The notes under the pieces: generated by a model
The model's input: only the letters and a program-made list of their open reading frames with translations
The model's database searches: none
Told to the model about the DNA's origin: nothing
Shown here: one piece after another, positions 25,342 to 32,615 of the stretch
How positions within the stretch are numbered: position 1 is the first letter of the stretch
Layout: every line of letters starts with the position of its first letter
Assembly: GCF_025994315.1 (NCBI RefSeq)
Contig: NZ_BAQE01000005.1
Length of the DNA: 64,000 bases
Reading direction: 5' to 3' (one strand)
Origin: Swaminathania salitolerans
GTDB lineage: Bacteria; Pseudomonadota; Alphaproteobacteria; Acetobacterales; Acetobacteraceae
Made by a program: the position numbers and the translations under genes

Positions 25342-26742
25342 ATGGCGCTGGATACGGAAGCAGGGGTTGCGTCGATTTTCGACGCAACGAAATTCAAGAT
25401 CATCGTTATCGGCGTTCTCGCAGCCCTGGCCGGTTTGATGTCGGGTCTCGATATCGGCGTGGTCGCCGGCGCCCTCGAATTCTTCGCCCGGCAGTTCGAT
25501 GCCTCTACCGTCGCCCAGGAATGGGTCGTCAGCTCCATGATGGCCGGGGCTGCGATCGGCGCGCTCGCTGCGGGATGGATGGCCCATGTCCTCGGCCGCA
25601 AACGCTCCCTGATCGCTGGCGCCTCGATCTTCGTGATCGGCTCTCTGGGCTGTGCCCTGTGCTGGTCGATCCCCTCCATGATCGTCTTTCGCGTGGTCAT
25701 GGGGCTTGCGGTGGGAATCTCGGCCTTCACTGCACCGCTCTACCTGTCGGAAATCGCAAGCGAGAACACGCGCGGCGCCATGGTCTCGACCTACCAGCTC
25801 ATGGTCACGGTCGGGATCTTCCTTGCCTTTCTGTCCAACACCTATTTTTCCTATAGCGGAAACTGGCGCTGGATGTTCGGCGTCGCTGCCATCCCCGCCG
25901 CCCTGTTTCTCACGGGCGTCCTGTTCCTGCCCTACAGCCCACGCTGGCTGATCATCCAGGGACGACACAAGGAGGCACGCGAAGTGCTCCTGTCCCTGCG
26001 TGAAGACCCACTCGAGGCCGCCAAGGAGATCAGGGCAATCCGCGAGCAGCTCGAGGTCAAGCAGCACGGCTTCGCCCTTCTTAAGAGCAATCCGAATTTC
26101 CGTCGCTCCCTGGCTCTCGGGATCATGCTTCAGGCGATGCAGCAGCTCGCGGGCATCAACATCATCATGTATTACGCGCCGAACATTCTCTCGCGCGCCG
26201 GTTTCGATGCCACATCCCAGATGTGGTGCACGGCCATCATCGGCCTCGTGAACATGCTCGCGACCTTCATCGCCGTCGGTCTCGTCGATAAATGGGGCCG
26301 CAAACCCATTCTCTATATCGGCTTCACCGTCATGGCGCTCGGCATGGCCGCACTCGCCATGCTTCTCGCCACCGATATGTCGAGCCAGACCTCCCAGTTC
26401 ATCGCCGTCTTCCTCCTGCTCATCTTCTGCACCGGTTTCGCAATGTCGGCTGGACCCCTGATGTGGGTGCTCTGCTCCGAGATCCAGCCCATGCAGGGAC
26501 GCAATCTGGGCATCTCGGTCTCGACCCTGACCAACTGGCTGACCAACATGCTCGTCGGGGCAAGCTTCCTGACTCTCATGAACACCTTCGGAACGTCCGG
26601 CACGTTCTGGCTTTTCGCGATACTCAACGCCTCTTTCATCGTCCTGACGTTCCTTTTCGTACCGGAAACGAAAGGCATGTCGCTGGAAGTGATCGAAAAG
26701 CGCCTTCTCGACGGCGTGAAGCTGCGCAAGCTGGGCCGCTAG
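25342..26742 (+). CDS. Sugar-porter family MFS transporter (GalP/AraE-like)
   Basis: A 466-residue inner-membrane carrier with 12 predicted helices. Signatures include SGLDIGVVAGAL, AHVLGRKRSLI, RVVMGLAVGISAFTAPLYLS, PYSPRWL, QQLAGINIIMYYAP, VDKWGRKPILY and FVPETKGMSLEVIE, all close to the E. coli GalP/AraE/XylE group of proton-sugar symporters. AAAGGA before the ATG is a good ribosome site. It is the second gene of an operon with the asparaginase gene. Sugar specificity cannot be read from the sequence. Confidence 0.9.
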   Translation: MALDTEAGVASIFDATKFKIIVIGVLAALAGLMSGLDIGVVAGALEFFARQFDASTVAQEWVVSSMMAGAAIGALAAGWMAHVLGRKRSLIAGASIFVIGSLGCALCWSIPSMIVFRVVMGLAVGISAFTAPLYLSEIASENTRGAMVSTYQLMVTVGIFLAFLSNTYFSYSGNWRWMFGVAAIPAALFLTGVLFLPYSPRWLIIQGRHKEAREVLLSLREDPLEAAKEIRAIREQLEVKQHGFALLKSNPNFRRSLALGIMLQAMQQLAGINIIMYYAPNILSRAGFDATSQMWCTAIIGLVNMLATFIAVGLVDKWGRKPILYIGFTVMALGMAALAMLLATDMSSQTSQFIAVFLLLIFCTGFAMSAGPLMWVLCSEIQPMQGRNLGISVSTLTNWLTNMLVGASFLTLMNTFGTSGTFWLFAILNASFIVLTFLFVPETKGMSLEVIEKRLLDGVKLRKLGR

Positions 26743-27251
26743 ACGGCACCATGCGGTACGAAACCGGCTTCCGTGTTTCGTACCGCTCCCTGTTTCCCCA
26801 CCATCCGGTACGAAGCATTCGCGCCCGGTAGCAATCCTGACCGGTCGCATGTGCCCGCCTTCCTTCGCGCCCCTGCGGTTCGGGCGATTCCACCCCGGAC
26901 AGCGCGTCCCCCTCCTCACCGATGCGGCCGCCCTATGGTGCATGGATGACGGAACGGGCCGAACCCGGTCTCATCCGGGGCTGGAGCACGGGATGGGCAC
27001 AGGTAAAGGTTAAAATTACGTTATAATAAAGAACATCTTTCTATTTGTCGGATCAGACTTGATTTGAACCCGATCGAGAGATCCGTTAAATACGAAGAAA
27101 GATCCCTGACATAGATTGCGAATACATAAAGATATTACACTTCTCTCATATTATGGGATGAATCTGTACATCCATATCAAGTTTATGTTACTTGATTATT
27201 GTCGATTTGCATAATTTTATTTCACAAATCTTCGATATCTGGATGGTGTTC
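26743..27251. other. Intergenic region with AT-rich leader of the Hint gene
   Basis: About 500 bp without a supported gene. The first 90 bp hold the GGTACGAA inverted repeats. From about 27000 to 27250 the base composition falls sharply compared with the coding DNA around it, with runs such as TTAAAATTACGTTATAATAAAG. One weak promoter candidate is TTGAAC (27064-27069), a 16-bp spacer and TTAAAT (27086-27091). The long AT-rich stretch suggests a complex or acquired regulatory region for the Hint-domain gene. Confidence 0.5.
26753..26786. terminator. Perfect 12-bp stem hairpin after the sugar porter
   Basis: GCGGTACGAAAC (26753-26764) pairs exactly with GTTTCGTACCGC (26775-26786) around a 10-nt loop, 10 bp after the stop codon. 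There is no T-tract. The core CGGTACGAA occurs a third time just past 26803, so this could be a protein-binding inverted repeat rather than a terminator. Confidence 0.5.
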
Positions 27252-29096
27252 ATGGCTCATTACAACGCGCAGGTCGATGCGGCAACGCCCTGGTGTGACG
27301 GAAGTGTCTCCCGGGGCGACACGAAGACCATCGAGGTGCAGACCCTTGCCACCGCGTCCAATCCGGACTCGGCAGGCGGCATGATCTGTAATCAGGGCTT
27401 TCCCGCAAGACCGAACGGCCCGATGCATATCGATGGCGCACTCATCGTCCGGATGAACTACCCCCTCTCGACGATCAGGTTCGGCTACGGGGTCGGTTCG
27501 ACACCCGAATATACCCGCCCTGTCATCAGTGCGACCGGTTCCGTCTCGTTTGCGGGCACGGGTGCCTATGACGGATCGAACTTCGTCGAGCTTGCGAATA
27601 CCACGCATAATTATGGCGTGATGACATTCAGCAATATCAGTCTCTATTCACCCGATTCCGCCGGAGTCATCTCCGGCACCGGCACGCTGAACCTCGAAAA
27701 CTGTCGTTTTTTCGGAAATAACAGGAACTATAATGCGTTCTGTCTCGACAGTATCAGCGGGGGGCAGGTCATCAATATGAACGGCTCCGATCTGTCTGTC
27801 CGGGTCATGCTCAGCGACGTGACGATCAACATGCACGGGGGAAGTAACTATCTCGCCCTGCGTCCGACCATGACGGTCCAGAACGTGACGATTTCCGGAT
27901 TCGGTCGGGGCGACATCATCGATGTTCCGTTCACTTCGGCCGATGACAGCTGGGTTTACGACCCCGCGACCGGCATGCTCACGATCACGAGCACGGGCTT
28001 CAGTCAGACCGTCACGATCGGTCTCGGCTATGACCCGTCGAAATTCCAGTCCGTCCCGACCGGATTTCCCGGCATGAAAGGCGTCACCTATCTCGATCCC
28101 GCCCCCTGCTTTCTTCCAGGCACCCTGATCGCCACACCGGCTGGCGAGGTTCCGGTCGAAACCCTGCATATCGGCGATCTGGTCCGTCTGGCCGGAGACG
28201 AAGCACCGTGTCGCATCACGGGCATCCTGCGCGGGAAGATCCATACGCGTCTGATCAGCAATCTTCCCCCCGATCAGGCCGGATATGCCGTCTGCATCCG
28301 CAAGGATGCCTTCGACGACGGCGTGCCCCATCGCGATCTGCATGTCACATCCGAGCATTGCTTTCTTTTCGACGGGGCGATGGTACCGGTCCGGATGCTC
28401 GTCAATGGCGGCAGCATCGTCTATCGGACGGATATGGAGAGTTATGACTATCTCCATCTGCAATGCGAAAGACATGTCGCGATAATCGCCAATGGCGCCC
28501 GAACGGAAAGCTACAGACGCGACGGCACCGGATCGGCCTTGCCGCACGGGGAGCGGTATCCCGTCTGCACCGACCGGGCATTCGTGCAGCCCCTGTATGA
28601 GAGACTGGTCGCCCGGTCGTCACGCACGGGTTTTTCCGCGCCCCACCCCGCACCGACGACCCATGACGGCGATCTCCATCTCGGCCTGGGAGACGGCCGT
28701 ATCACGCGCCCCCTGCGCCGGAACGGCAGACAGGTCCTGTTTCTCCTCCCCGAGGCGATCCGCACGGTCCGGATCATGTCGCGGGTTGCCCGCCCCTGCG
28801 ATACGACCGGGCCTTTCATGGACGATCGGCGCCATCTCGGCGTGCTGATTGGCGAGATAAGCCTGTTCGACAGCGTCGACGCCCGGAAGATCACGACCCA
28901 TCTCTCCGCAGATGCCCTGCCGGGCTGGGAAGCACGGGAGAACGGCTCGTGTCGCTGGACCAGAGGCAACGCGCTGCTGACCCTGCCGGAACAGGCGAGC
29001 GGAACCATGAGCATTCTCTCGCTGGAAGTCCTCTCGGAAGGCCCGTACGAAATCCTCGACACGGCAGAAACGCCCGGGATCGCGCGTTACGCCTGA
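27252..29096 (+). CDS. Hint-domain (hedgehog/intein-type) protein with beta-rich N-terminal region
   Basis: 614 residues from the ATG at 27252, which follows GGATGG; upstream in-frame starts at 27192 and 27243 are possible. Residues 1-285 are Gly-, Asn-, Ser- and Thr-rich and look like a beta-helix or passenger (NCRFFGNNRNYNAF, VTINMHGGSNYLAL, VQNVTISGFGRGDIIDVPF). Cys286 starts a Hint domain (CFLPGTLIATPAGEVPVETL … TSEHCFLFDGAMVPVRMLV), which runs to about residue 420 (IIANGARTESY). The remainder includes RRHLGVLIGEISLFD and GWEARENGSCRWTRG, a module seen after Hint domains and in glycan-related proteins. No signal peptide is visible. The Hint type is common in acetic acid bacteria; function is unknown, self-cleavage is inferred only from the fold. 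Confidence 0.85.
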   Translation: MAHYNAQVDAATPWCDGSVSRGDTKTIEVQTLATASNPDSAGGMICNQGFPARPNGPMHIDGALIVRMNYPLSTIRFGYGVGSTPEYTRPVISATGSVSFAGTGAYDGSNFVELANTTHNYGVMTFSNISLYSPDSAGVISGTGTLNLENCRFFGNNRNYNAFCLDSISGGQVINMNGSDLSVRVMLSDVTINMHGGSNYLALRPTMTVQNVTISGFGRGDIIDVPFTSADDSWVYDPATGMLTITSTGFSQTVTIGLGYDPSKFQSVPTGFPGMKGVTYLDPAPCFLPGTLIATPAGEVPVETLHIGDLVRLAGDEAPCRITGILRGKIHTRLISNLPPDQAGYAVCIRKDAFDDGVPHRDLHVTSEHCFLFDGAMVPVRMLVNGGSIVYRTDMESYDYLHLQCERHVAIIANGARTESYRRDGTGSALPHGERYPVCTDRAFVQPLYERLVARSSRTGFSAPHPAPTTHDGDLHLGLGDGRITRPLRRNGRQVLFLLPEAIRTVRIMSRVARPCDTTGPFMDDRRHLGVLIGEISLFDSVDARKITTHLSADALPGWEARENGSCRWTRGNALLTLPEQASGTMSILSLEVLSEGPYEILDTAETPGIARYA

Positions 29097-29122
29097 CAGA
29101 TCGTCTGGAAACGGCCCACCCG

Positions 29123-29150
29123 TCAGACCCGCTTGCCCAAGCGGGTCTGA
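29123..29150. terminator. 13-bp stem hairpin after the Hint gene
   Basis: TCAGACCCGCTTG (29123-29135) pairs exactly with CAAGCGGGTCTGA (29138-29150), leaving a CC between the arms. It lies 26 bp after the Hint stop. It lacks a T-tract but is a strong candidate 3' end. Confidence 0.55.
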
Positions 29151-29241
29151 ACCAACCCGCCATATCGTAAGAACCCGCTCCCTCCGGAAATCCGGACGCG
29201 TTCAGACGTGACAGATCCAATGATTTACGATGCGTGATTTC

Positions 29242-29316
29242 TGGTGCCGGGTGAGGGATTTGAACCCCCGACCTTCGGTTTACAAAACCGCTGCACTACC
29301 GCTGTGCTAACCCGGC
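29242..29316 (-). tRNA. tRNA-Thr (anticodon UGU)
   Basis: Read on the minus strand it folds as a cloverleaf: acceptor GCCGGGT/ACCCGGC, D-arm GCACAGCGGTAGTGC, anticodon loop TTTGTAA with TGT (plus-strand 29282-29284) and T-arm GGGGGTTCAAATCCCTC. CCA is encoded at the 3' end (29242-29244). Confidence 0.96.
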
Positions 29317-29488
29317 CATCCTGATGGAAGGCTTTTTCGTCTGTTCTCGCGAGATCGTCAAGGGATTTCCCCGCGAGCCGCGTCCGGCCTCGATGTCGTT
29401 CCGCAGGCCCCGGGACCGACCATGCACGGCCCGGTTCTCCTTCCCGGCGTGCCGCGCCGTTTGCGGGAAAACGGGAGGGATGCGGCGC

Positions 29489-29522
29489 AAAAAAAAGCCC
29501 GGCACAATGGCCGGGCTTTTTT
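29489..29522. terminator. Intrinsic terminator of glnA (bidirectional form)
   Basis: GCCCGGC (29497-29503) pairs with GCCGGGC (29510-29516) around ACAATG. An A-run lies to the left and a T-run to the right, so the structure has a U-tract in either direction. It starts 6 bp after the glnA stop on the minus strand. Confidence 0.93.
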
Positions 29523-29528
29523 CTCGGA

Positions 29529-31013
29529 TCAGACCGAGTAATACATTTCGAACTCGGCCGGATGCGGCGTGTGCTCGAATTTGTGGACCTCTTTCCACTT
29601 CAGCTCGATATAGCTCTCGATCTGGTCCCTGGTGAAGACATCGCCTTCCAGCAGGAACGAGAAATCGGCTTCGAGCGCCTGGAGCGCTTCACGCAGCGAA
29701 CCGCAGACCGTCGGGATCTGGGCCAGCTCTTCCTTCGGCAGCTCGTACAGATCCTTGTCCATGGCTTCGCCCGGATGGATCTTGTTGCGAATGCCGTCCA
29801 GACCGGCCATCAGCATCGCGGAGAAAGCGAGGTAAGGGTTGGCGGTCGGATCCGGGAAACGGACCTCGATGCGCTTTGCCTTGGGGCCGACAGAATACGG
29901 GATGCGGCACGAAGCCGAACGGTTCGCCGCCGAGTAAGCGAGCAGAACGGGCGCTTCGAAACCCGGGATCAGACGCTTGTAGGAGTTGGTGGACGGGTTG
30001 GTGAAGGCATTCAGCGCCTTGGCATGCTTGATGATGCCGCCGATGTAATACAGCGCCTCTTCAGACAGCTCCGCATATTTGTCACCGGCGAAAAGCGGCT
30101 TGCCATCGCGCCAGATGGACTGATGCACATGCATGCCCGAGCCGTTATCGCCAGCGATGGGCTTCGGCATGAAGGTCGCGGTCTTGCCATAGGAATGGGC
30201 GACGTTGTGCACGCAGTACTTGTAGATCTGCATGAAGTCGGCCGACTGGACCAGCGTCGCGAATTTGGTGCCCAGCTCGTGCTGCGACTGCGCCACTTCG
30301 TGGTGATGCTTTTCGATCGGCAGACCCATCTCACCCATGGTGGAGAGCATCTCGGCGCGCAGATCGCCTTCGCTGTCGACAGGAGCGACCGGGAAGTAAC
30401 CGCCCTTGACCACCGGACGATGGCCCATATTGCCTTCCGGATAGTCCTTCATCGAGGCATCGGGGCCTTCGATGCTGTCGAGCTGATAGGTGCCGTAATT
30501 GGGGCCCGTGCCGAACTTGACGTTGTCGAAGATGAAGAACTCGGCTTCGGGGCCGAAGAACGCCGTATCGCCGAGGCCGGAGGCCTTCAGATAGGCTTCG
30601 GCAGCCTTGGCGGTCGCGCGCGGGTCGCGGGCATAGAAATTGCCGGTGCGGGGCTCGACGATATCGCAGATCAGGATCAGCTGCGGCTTGGCCGAGAACG
30701 GGTCCATGACGGCCGTGGTCGGGTCGGGCAGGAGCACCATGTCGGATTCGTTGATGGCCTTCCAGCCCGCGATCGACGAGCCGTCGAACATGAAGCCTTC
30801 GACGAAGGTGTCTTCCTCGATGGTGGTGTGCCACTGGGTCGTGTGGTGCCACTTGCCCTTCGGGTCGGTGAAGCGCAGGTCAACCAGCTCGACCGAGTGT
30901 TCCTGCATCAGCTCGAAGACGCGCTTTACAGCGGCGCTGTCCGGCTTGCCCGGCTTGGCTGCATTCGTGGTGGACGCAGCCTTGGACGCCGCGGCTGGAG
31001 CTTTTTTCGCCAT
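29529..31013 (-). CDS. glnA: Glutamine synthetase type I
   Basis: GlnA makes glutamine from glutamate, ammonia and ATP and is a dodecamer in the cytoplasm. The 494-residue protein carries FMFDGSSIAGWKAINESDM, GPEAEFFIFD, GSGMHVHQSIW, NPSTNSYKRLIPGFEAP and NRSASCRIP. Tyr423 in DKDLYELPKEELAQIP is the likely adenylylation site. The first 25 residues (Ala/Lys-rich, MAKKAPAAASKAAS) extend beyond the standard family start, giving a longer protein than usual. glnB, which commonly precedes glnA, is not in the window's neighbouring DNA. Confidence 0.97.
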   Translation of the reverse strand: MAKKAPAAASKAASTTNAAKPGKPDSAAVKRVFELMQEHSVELVDLRFTDPKGKWHHTTQWHTTIEEDTFVEGFMFDGSSIAGWKAINESDMVLLPDPTTAVMDPFSAKPQLILICDIVEPRTGNFYARDPRATAKAAEAYLKASGLGDTAFFGPEAEFFIFDNVKFGTGPNYGTYQLDSIEGPDASMKDYPEGNMGHRPVVKGGYFPVAPVDSEGDLRAEMLSTMGEMGLPIEKHHHEVAQSQHELGTKFATLVQSADFMQIYKYCVHNVAHSYGKTATFMPKPIAGDNGSGMHVHQSIWRDGKPLFAGDKYAELSEEALYYIGGIIKHAKALNAFTNPSTNSYKRLIPGFEAPVLLAYSAANRSASCRIPYSVGPKAKRIEVRFPDPTANPYLAFSAMLMAGLDGIRNKIHPGEAMDKDLYELPKEELAQIPTVCGSLREALQALEADFSFLLEGDVFTRDQIESYIELKWKEVHKFEHTPHPAEFEMYYSV

Positions 31014-31442
31014 TTGTCAACTACCTGTTTCTGCCTCAAGGGGCCGCACTGATCGGCTGCAAAACGCTTAAGCGAGGATTCGCGAACTGTCGAGTATTAC
31101 GAAGGCTTTTTCGCTCATGACGGGGGCGGAAAAACGTCGTTCTCCCCCCTCCCCGAGCCCGGGTACTCCCTTCCGGAAGCAAAATGATGCATGACAGCCA
31201 AACACAAATTGCATATCGGAGTAGAATAATCCTGTATTCCTGCTCTTTTCTGCATCTCACACGCCTGTGATCGTGTTTCGACCTGTGTCCAACGTTCCGA
31301 GCGGACTCTTTTTTCCCGCGCAGCGAAAAGAATCCGGGAGCAACGACGTACCGGATCGCGGATTCCACGAGGCGGTGCTTCTTGATATCCTTCCGCCACG
31401 CGCCCACGCCCACGCCCACGCCCAGAGCACTGCAGGTCCAGC
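31014..31442. other. Divergent regulatory region between glnA and an aminotransferase gene
   Basis: These 429 bp hold no supported gene. They must contain the glnA promoter and that of the divergent aminotransferase. I could not identify a convincing sigma-54 -24/-12 element or NtrC site; the nearest (TGGC … TGCA on the minus strand near 31190) has wrong spacing. A hexanucleotide repeat lies at 31401-31424. Confidence 0.5.
31401..31424. repeat. Four tandem CGCCCA hexamers upstream of the aminotransferase
   Basis: Four perfect copies of CGCCCA run from 31401 to 31424, ending 18 bp before the ATG at 31443. Copy-number change would alter the 5' leader but not the coding sequence. Confidence 0.85.
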
Positions 31443-32615
31443 ATGAAATCACCCAACGCCTTTCTCGGCTCTCTGCCGACCACGATCTTCACGACCATGT
31501 CGCAGCTCGCAGCGGATCATGACGCCGTCAATCTCGGCCAGGGCTTTCCGGATGCCGAAGGACCCTCGCTCCTGATCGATGCGGCCTGCGCGGCGTTGCG
31601 GGACGGACGCAACCAGTATGCCCCGCTCACCGGCCTTCCGGAGCTGCGGGAAGCCGTCGCGCGTGCCAATGCGCGCGATTACGGGCTGGAGGTCGATCCG
31701 GCCCGGGAAGTGATCGTCACATCGGGCGCGACCGAGGCTCTTGCCGTGAGCCTGATGGCCCTGATCGAGCCGGGCGACGAGGTCGTCCTCATCGAGCCTC
31801 TCTACGACACCTATCTTCCCGTCCTGCGCATGCTCGGCGCCATTCCCCGCTGCGTACGCGTCGAGGCCCCCGACTGGCATCTGCCGCGAGATGCCCTGCG
31901 CGCCGCCTTTTCGGACCGGACCAAGCTGATTCTTCTCAACTCGCCCATGAACCCGAGTGGCAAGGTCTTTTCCGTCGACGAGCTGGATTTCATCGCTGAC
32001 CTCGTGCGCGAGCACGACTGCTTCGCCGTATGCGACGAAGTCTATGAGCACCTTACCTTCGATGTGCGTCATATCCCGCTGATGACCCGACCGGACATGC
32101 GCACGCGCACCGTGCGCATCGGCAGCGCCGGGAAGAGCTTTTCCGTCACGGGGTGGAAAATCGGCTACATCACCTGTTGCCCGGCCCTTGCCGCCGTTAT
32201 CGCCAAGGCGCATCAGATCGTCGCTTTTTCCTCCGCCCCCAATCTTCAGCGCGCCGTCGCAAAGGGGCTCGATCTGGGCGACGATTTCTTTCGCGATCTG
32301 GCGGCGAGCCTGAAATCCCGTCGCGATTACCTCGCCGCAGGGCTCGGCGCCCTCGGTTTTCCGACCCTGCCTGCCGATGGCAGCTATTTCCTCGTCGCCG
32401 ATATCAGCGCCCATGCGGCAGGACGCGACGACGTTGCCTTCTGCCGGGATCTCGTCACGCAGGCCGGTGTCGCGGCCATACCGGTTTCGGCCTTTTACGC
32501 AACCGGCGGGGCAGAGCCGCCACGACATCTGATCCGCTTCGCTTTCTGCAAGAGCGAGGCCGTTCTGCGCGAGGCGCTCGACCGCCTCGGCAGAACGTTC
32601 GGTCAGGAGGGCTGA
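31443..32615 (+). CDS. PLP-dependent aminotransferase class I/II (methionine/kynurenine aminotransferase-like)
   Basis: 390 residues, fold type I. It shows NLGQGFPDAEGP, NQYAPLTGLPELREAVA, SGATEAL, LNSPMNPSGKVF (residues 166-), CDEVYEHLTFD and the PLP lysine Lys231 in SAGKSFSVTGWKIGY. This set is nearest to the methionine aminotransferase YbdL and kynurenine aminotransferase group. It is transcribed away from glnA and ends 13 bp inside the convergent trehalase gene. The precise substrate is not predictable from sequence. Confidence 0.87.
   Translation: MKSPNAFLGSLPTTIFTTMSQLAADHDAVNLGQGFPDAEGPSLLIDAACAALRDGRNQYAPLTGLPELREAVARANARDYGLEVDPAREVIVTSGATEALAVSLMALIEPGDEVVLIEPLYDTYLPVLRMLGAIPRCVRVEAPDWHLPRDALRAAFSDRTKLILLNSPMNPSGKVFSVDELDFIADLVREHDCFAVCDEVYEHLTFDVRHIPLMTRPDMRTRTVRIGSAGKSFSVTGWKIGYITCCPALAAVIAKAHQIVAFSSAPNLQRAVAKGLDLGDDFFRDLAASLKSRRDYLAAGLGALGFPTLPADGSYFLVADISAHAAGRDDVAFCRDLVTQAGVAAIPVSAFYATGGAEPPRHLIRFAFCKSEAVLREALDRLGRTFGQEG

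Noticed and set aside
24847..26943. 698-codon minus-strand frame
   Set aside because: Antisense to the asparaginase and sugar-porter genes; composition rich in His, Asp and Arg as expected of a shadow.
31180..31200. Possible sigma-54 promoter for glnA
   Set aside because: TGGC and TGCA are present on the minus strand but the -24/-12 spacing is too short.
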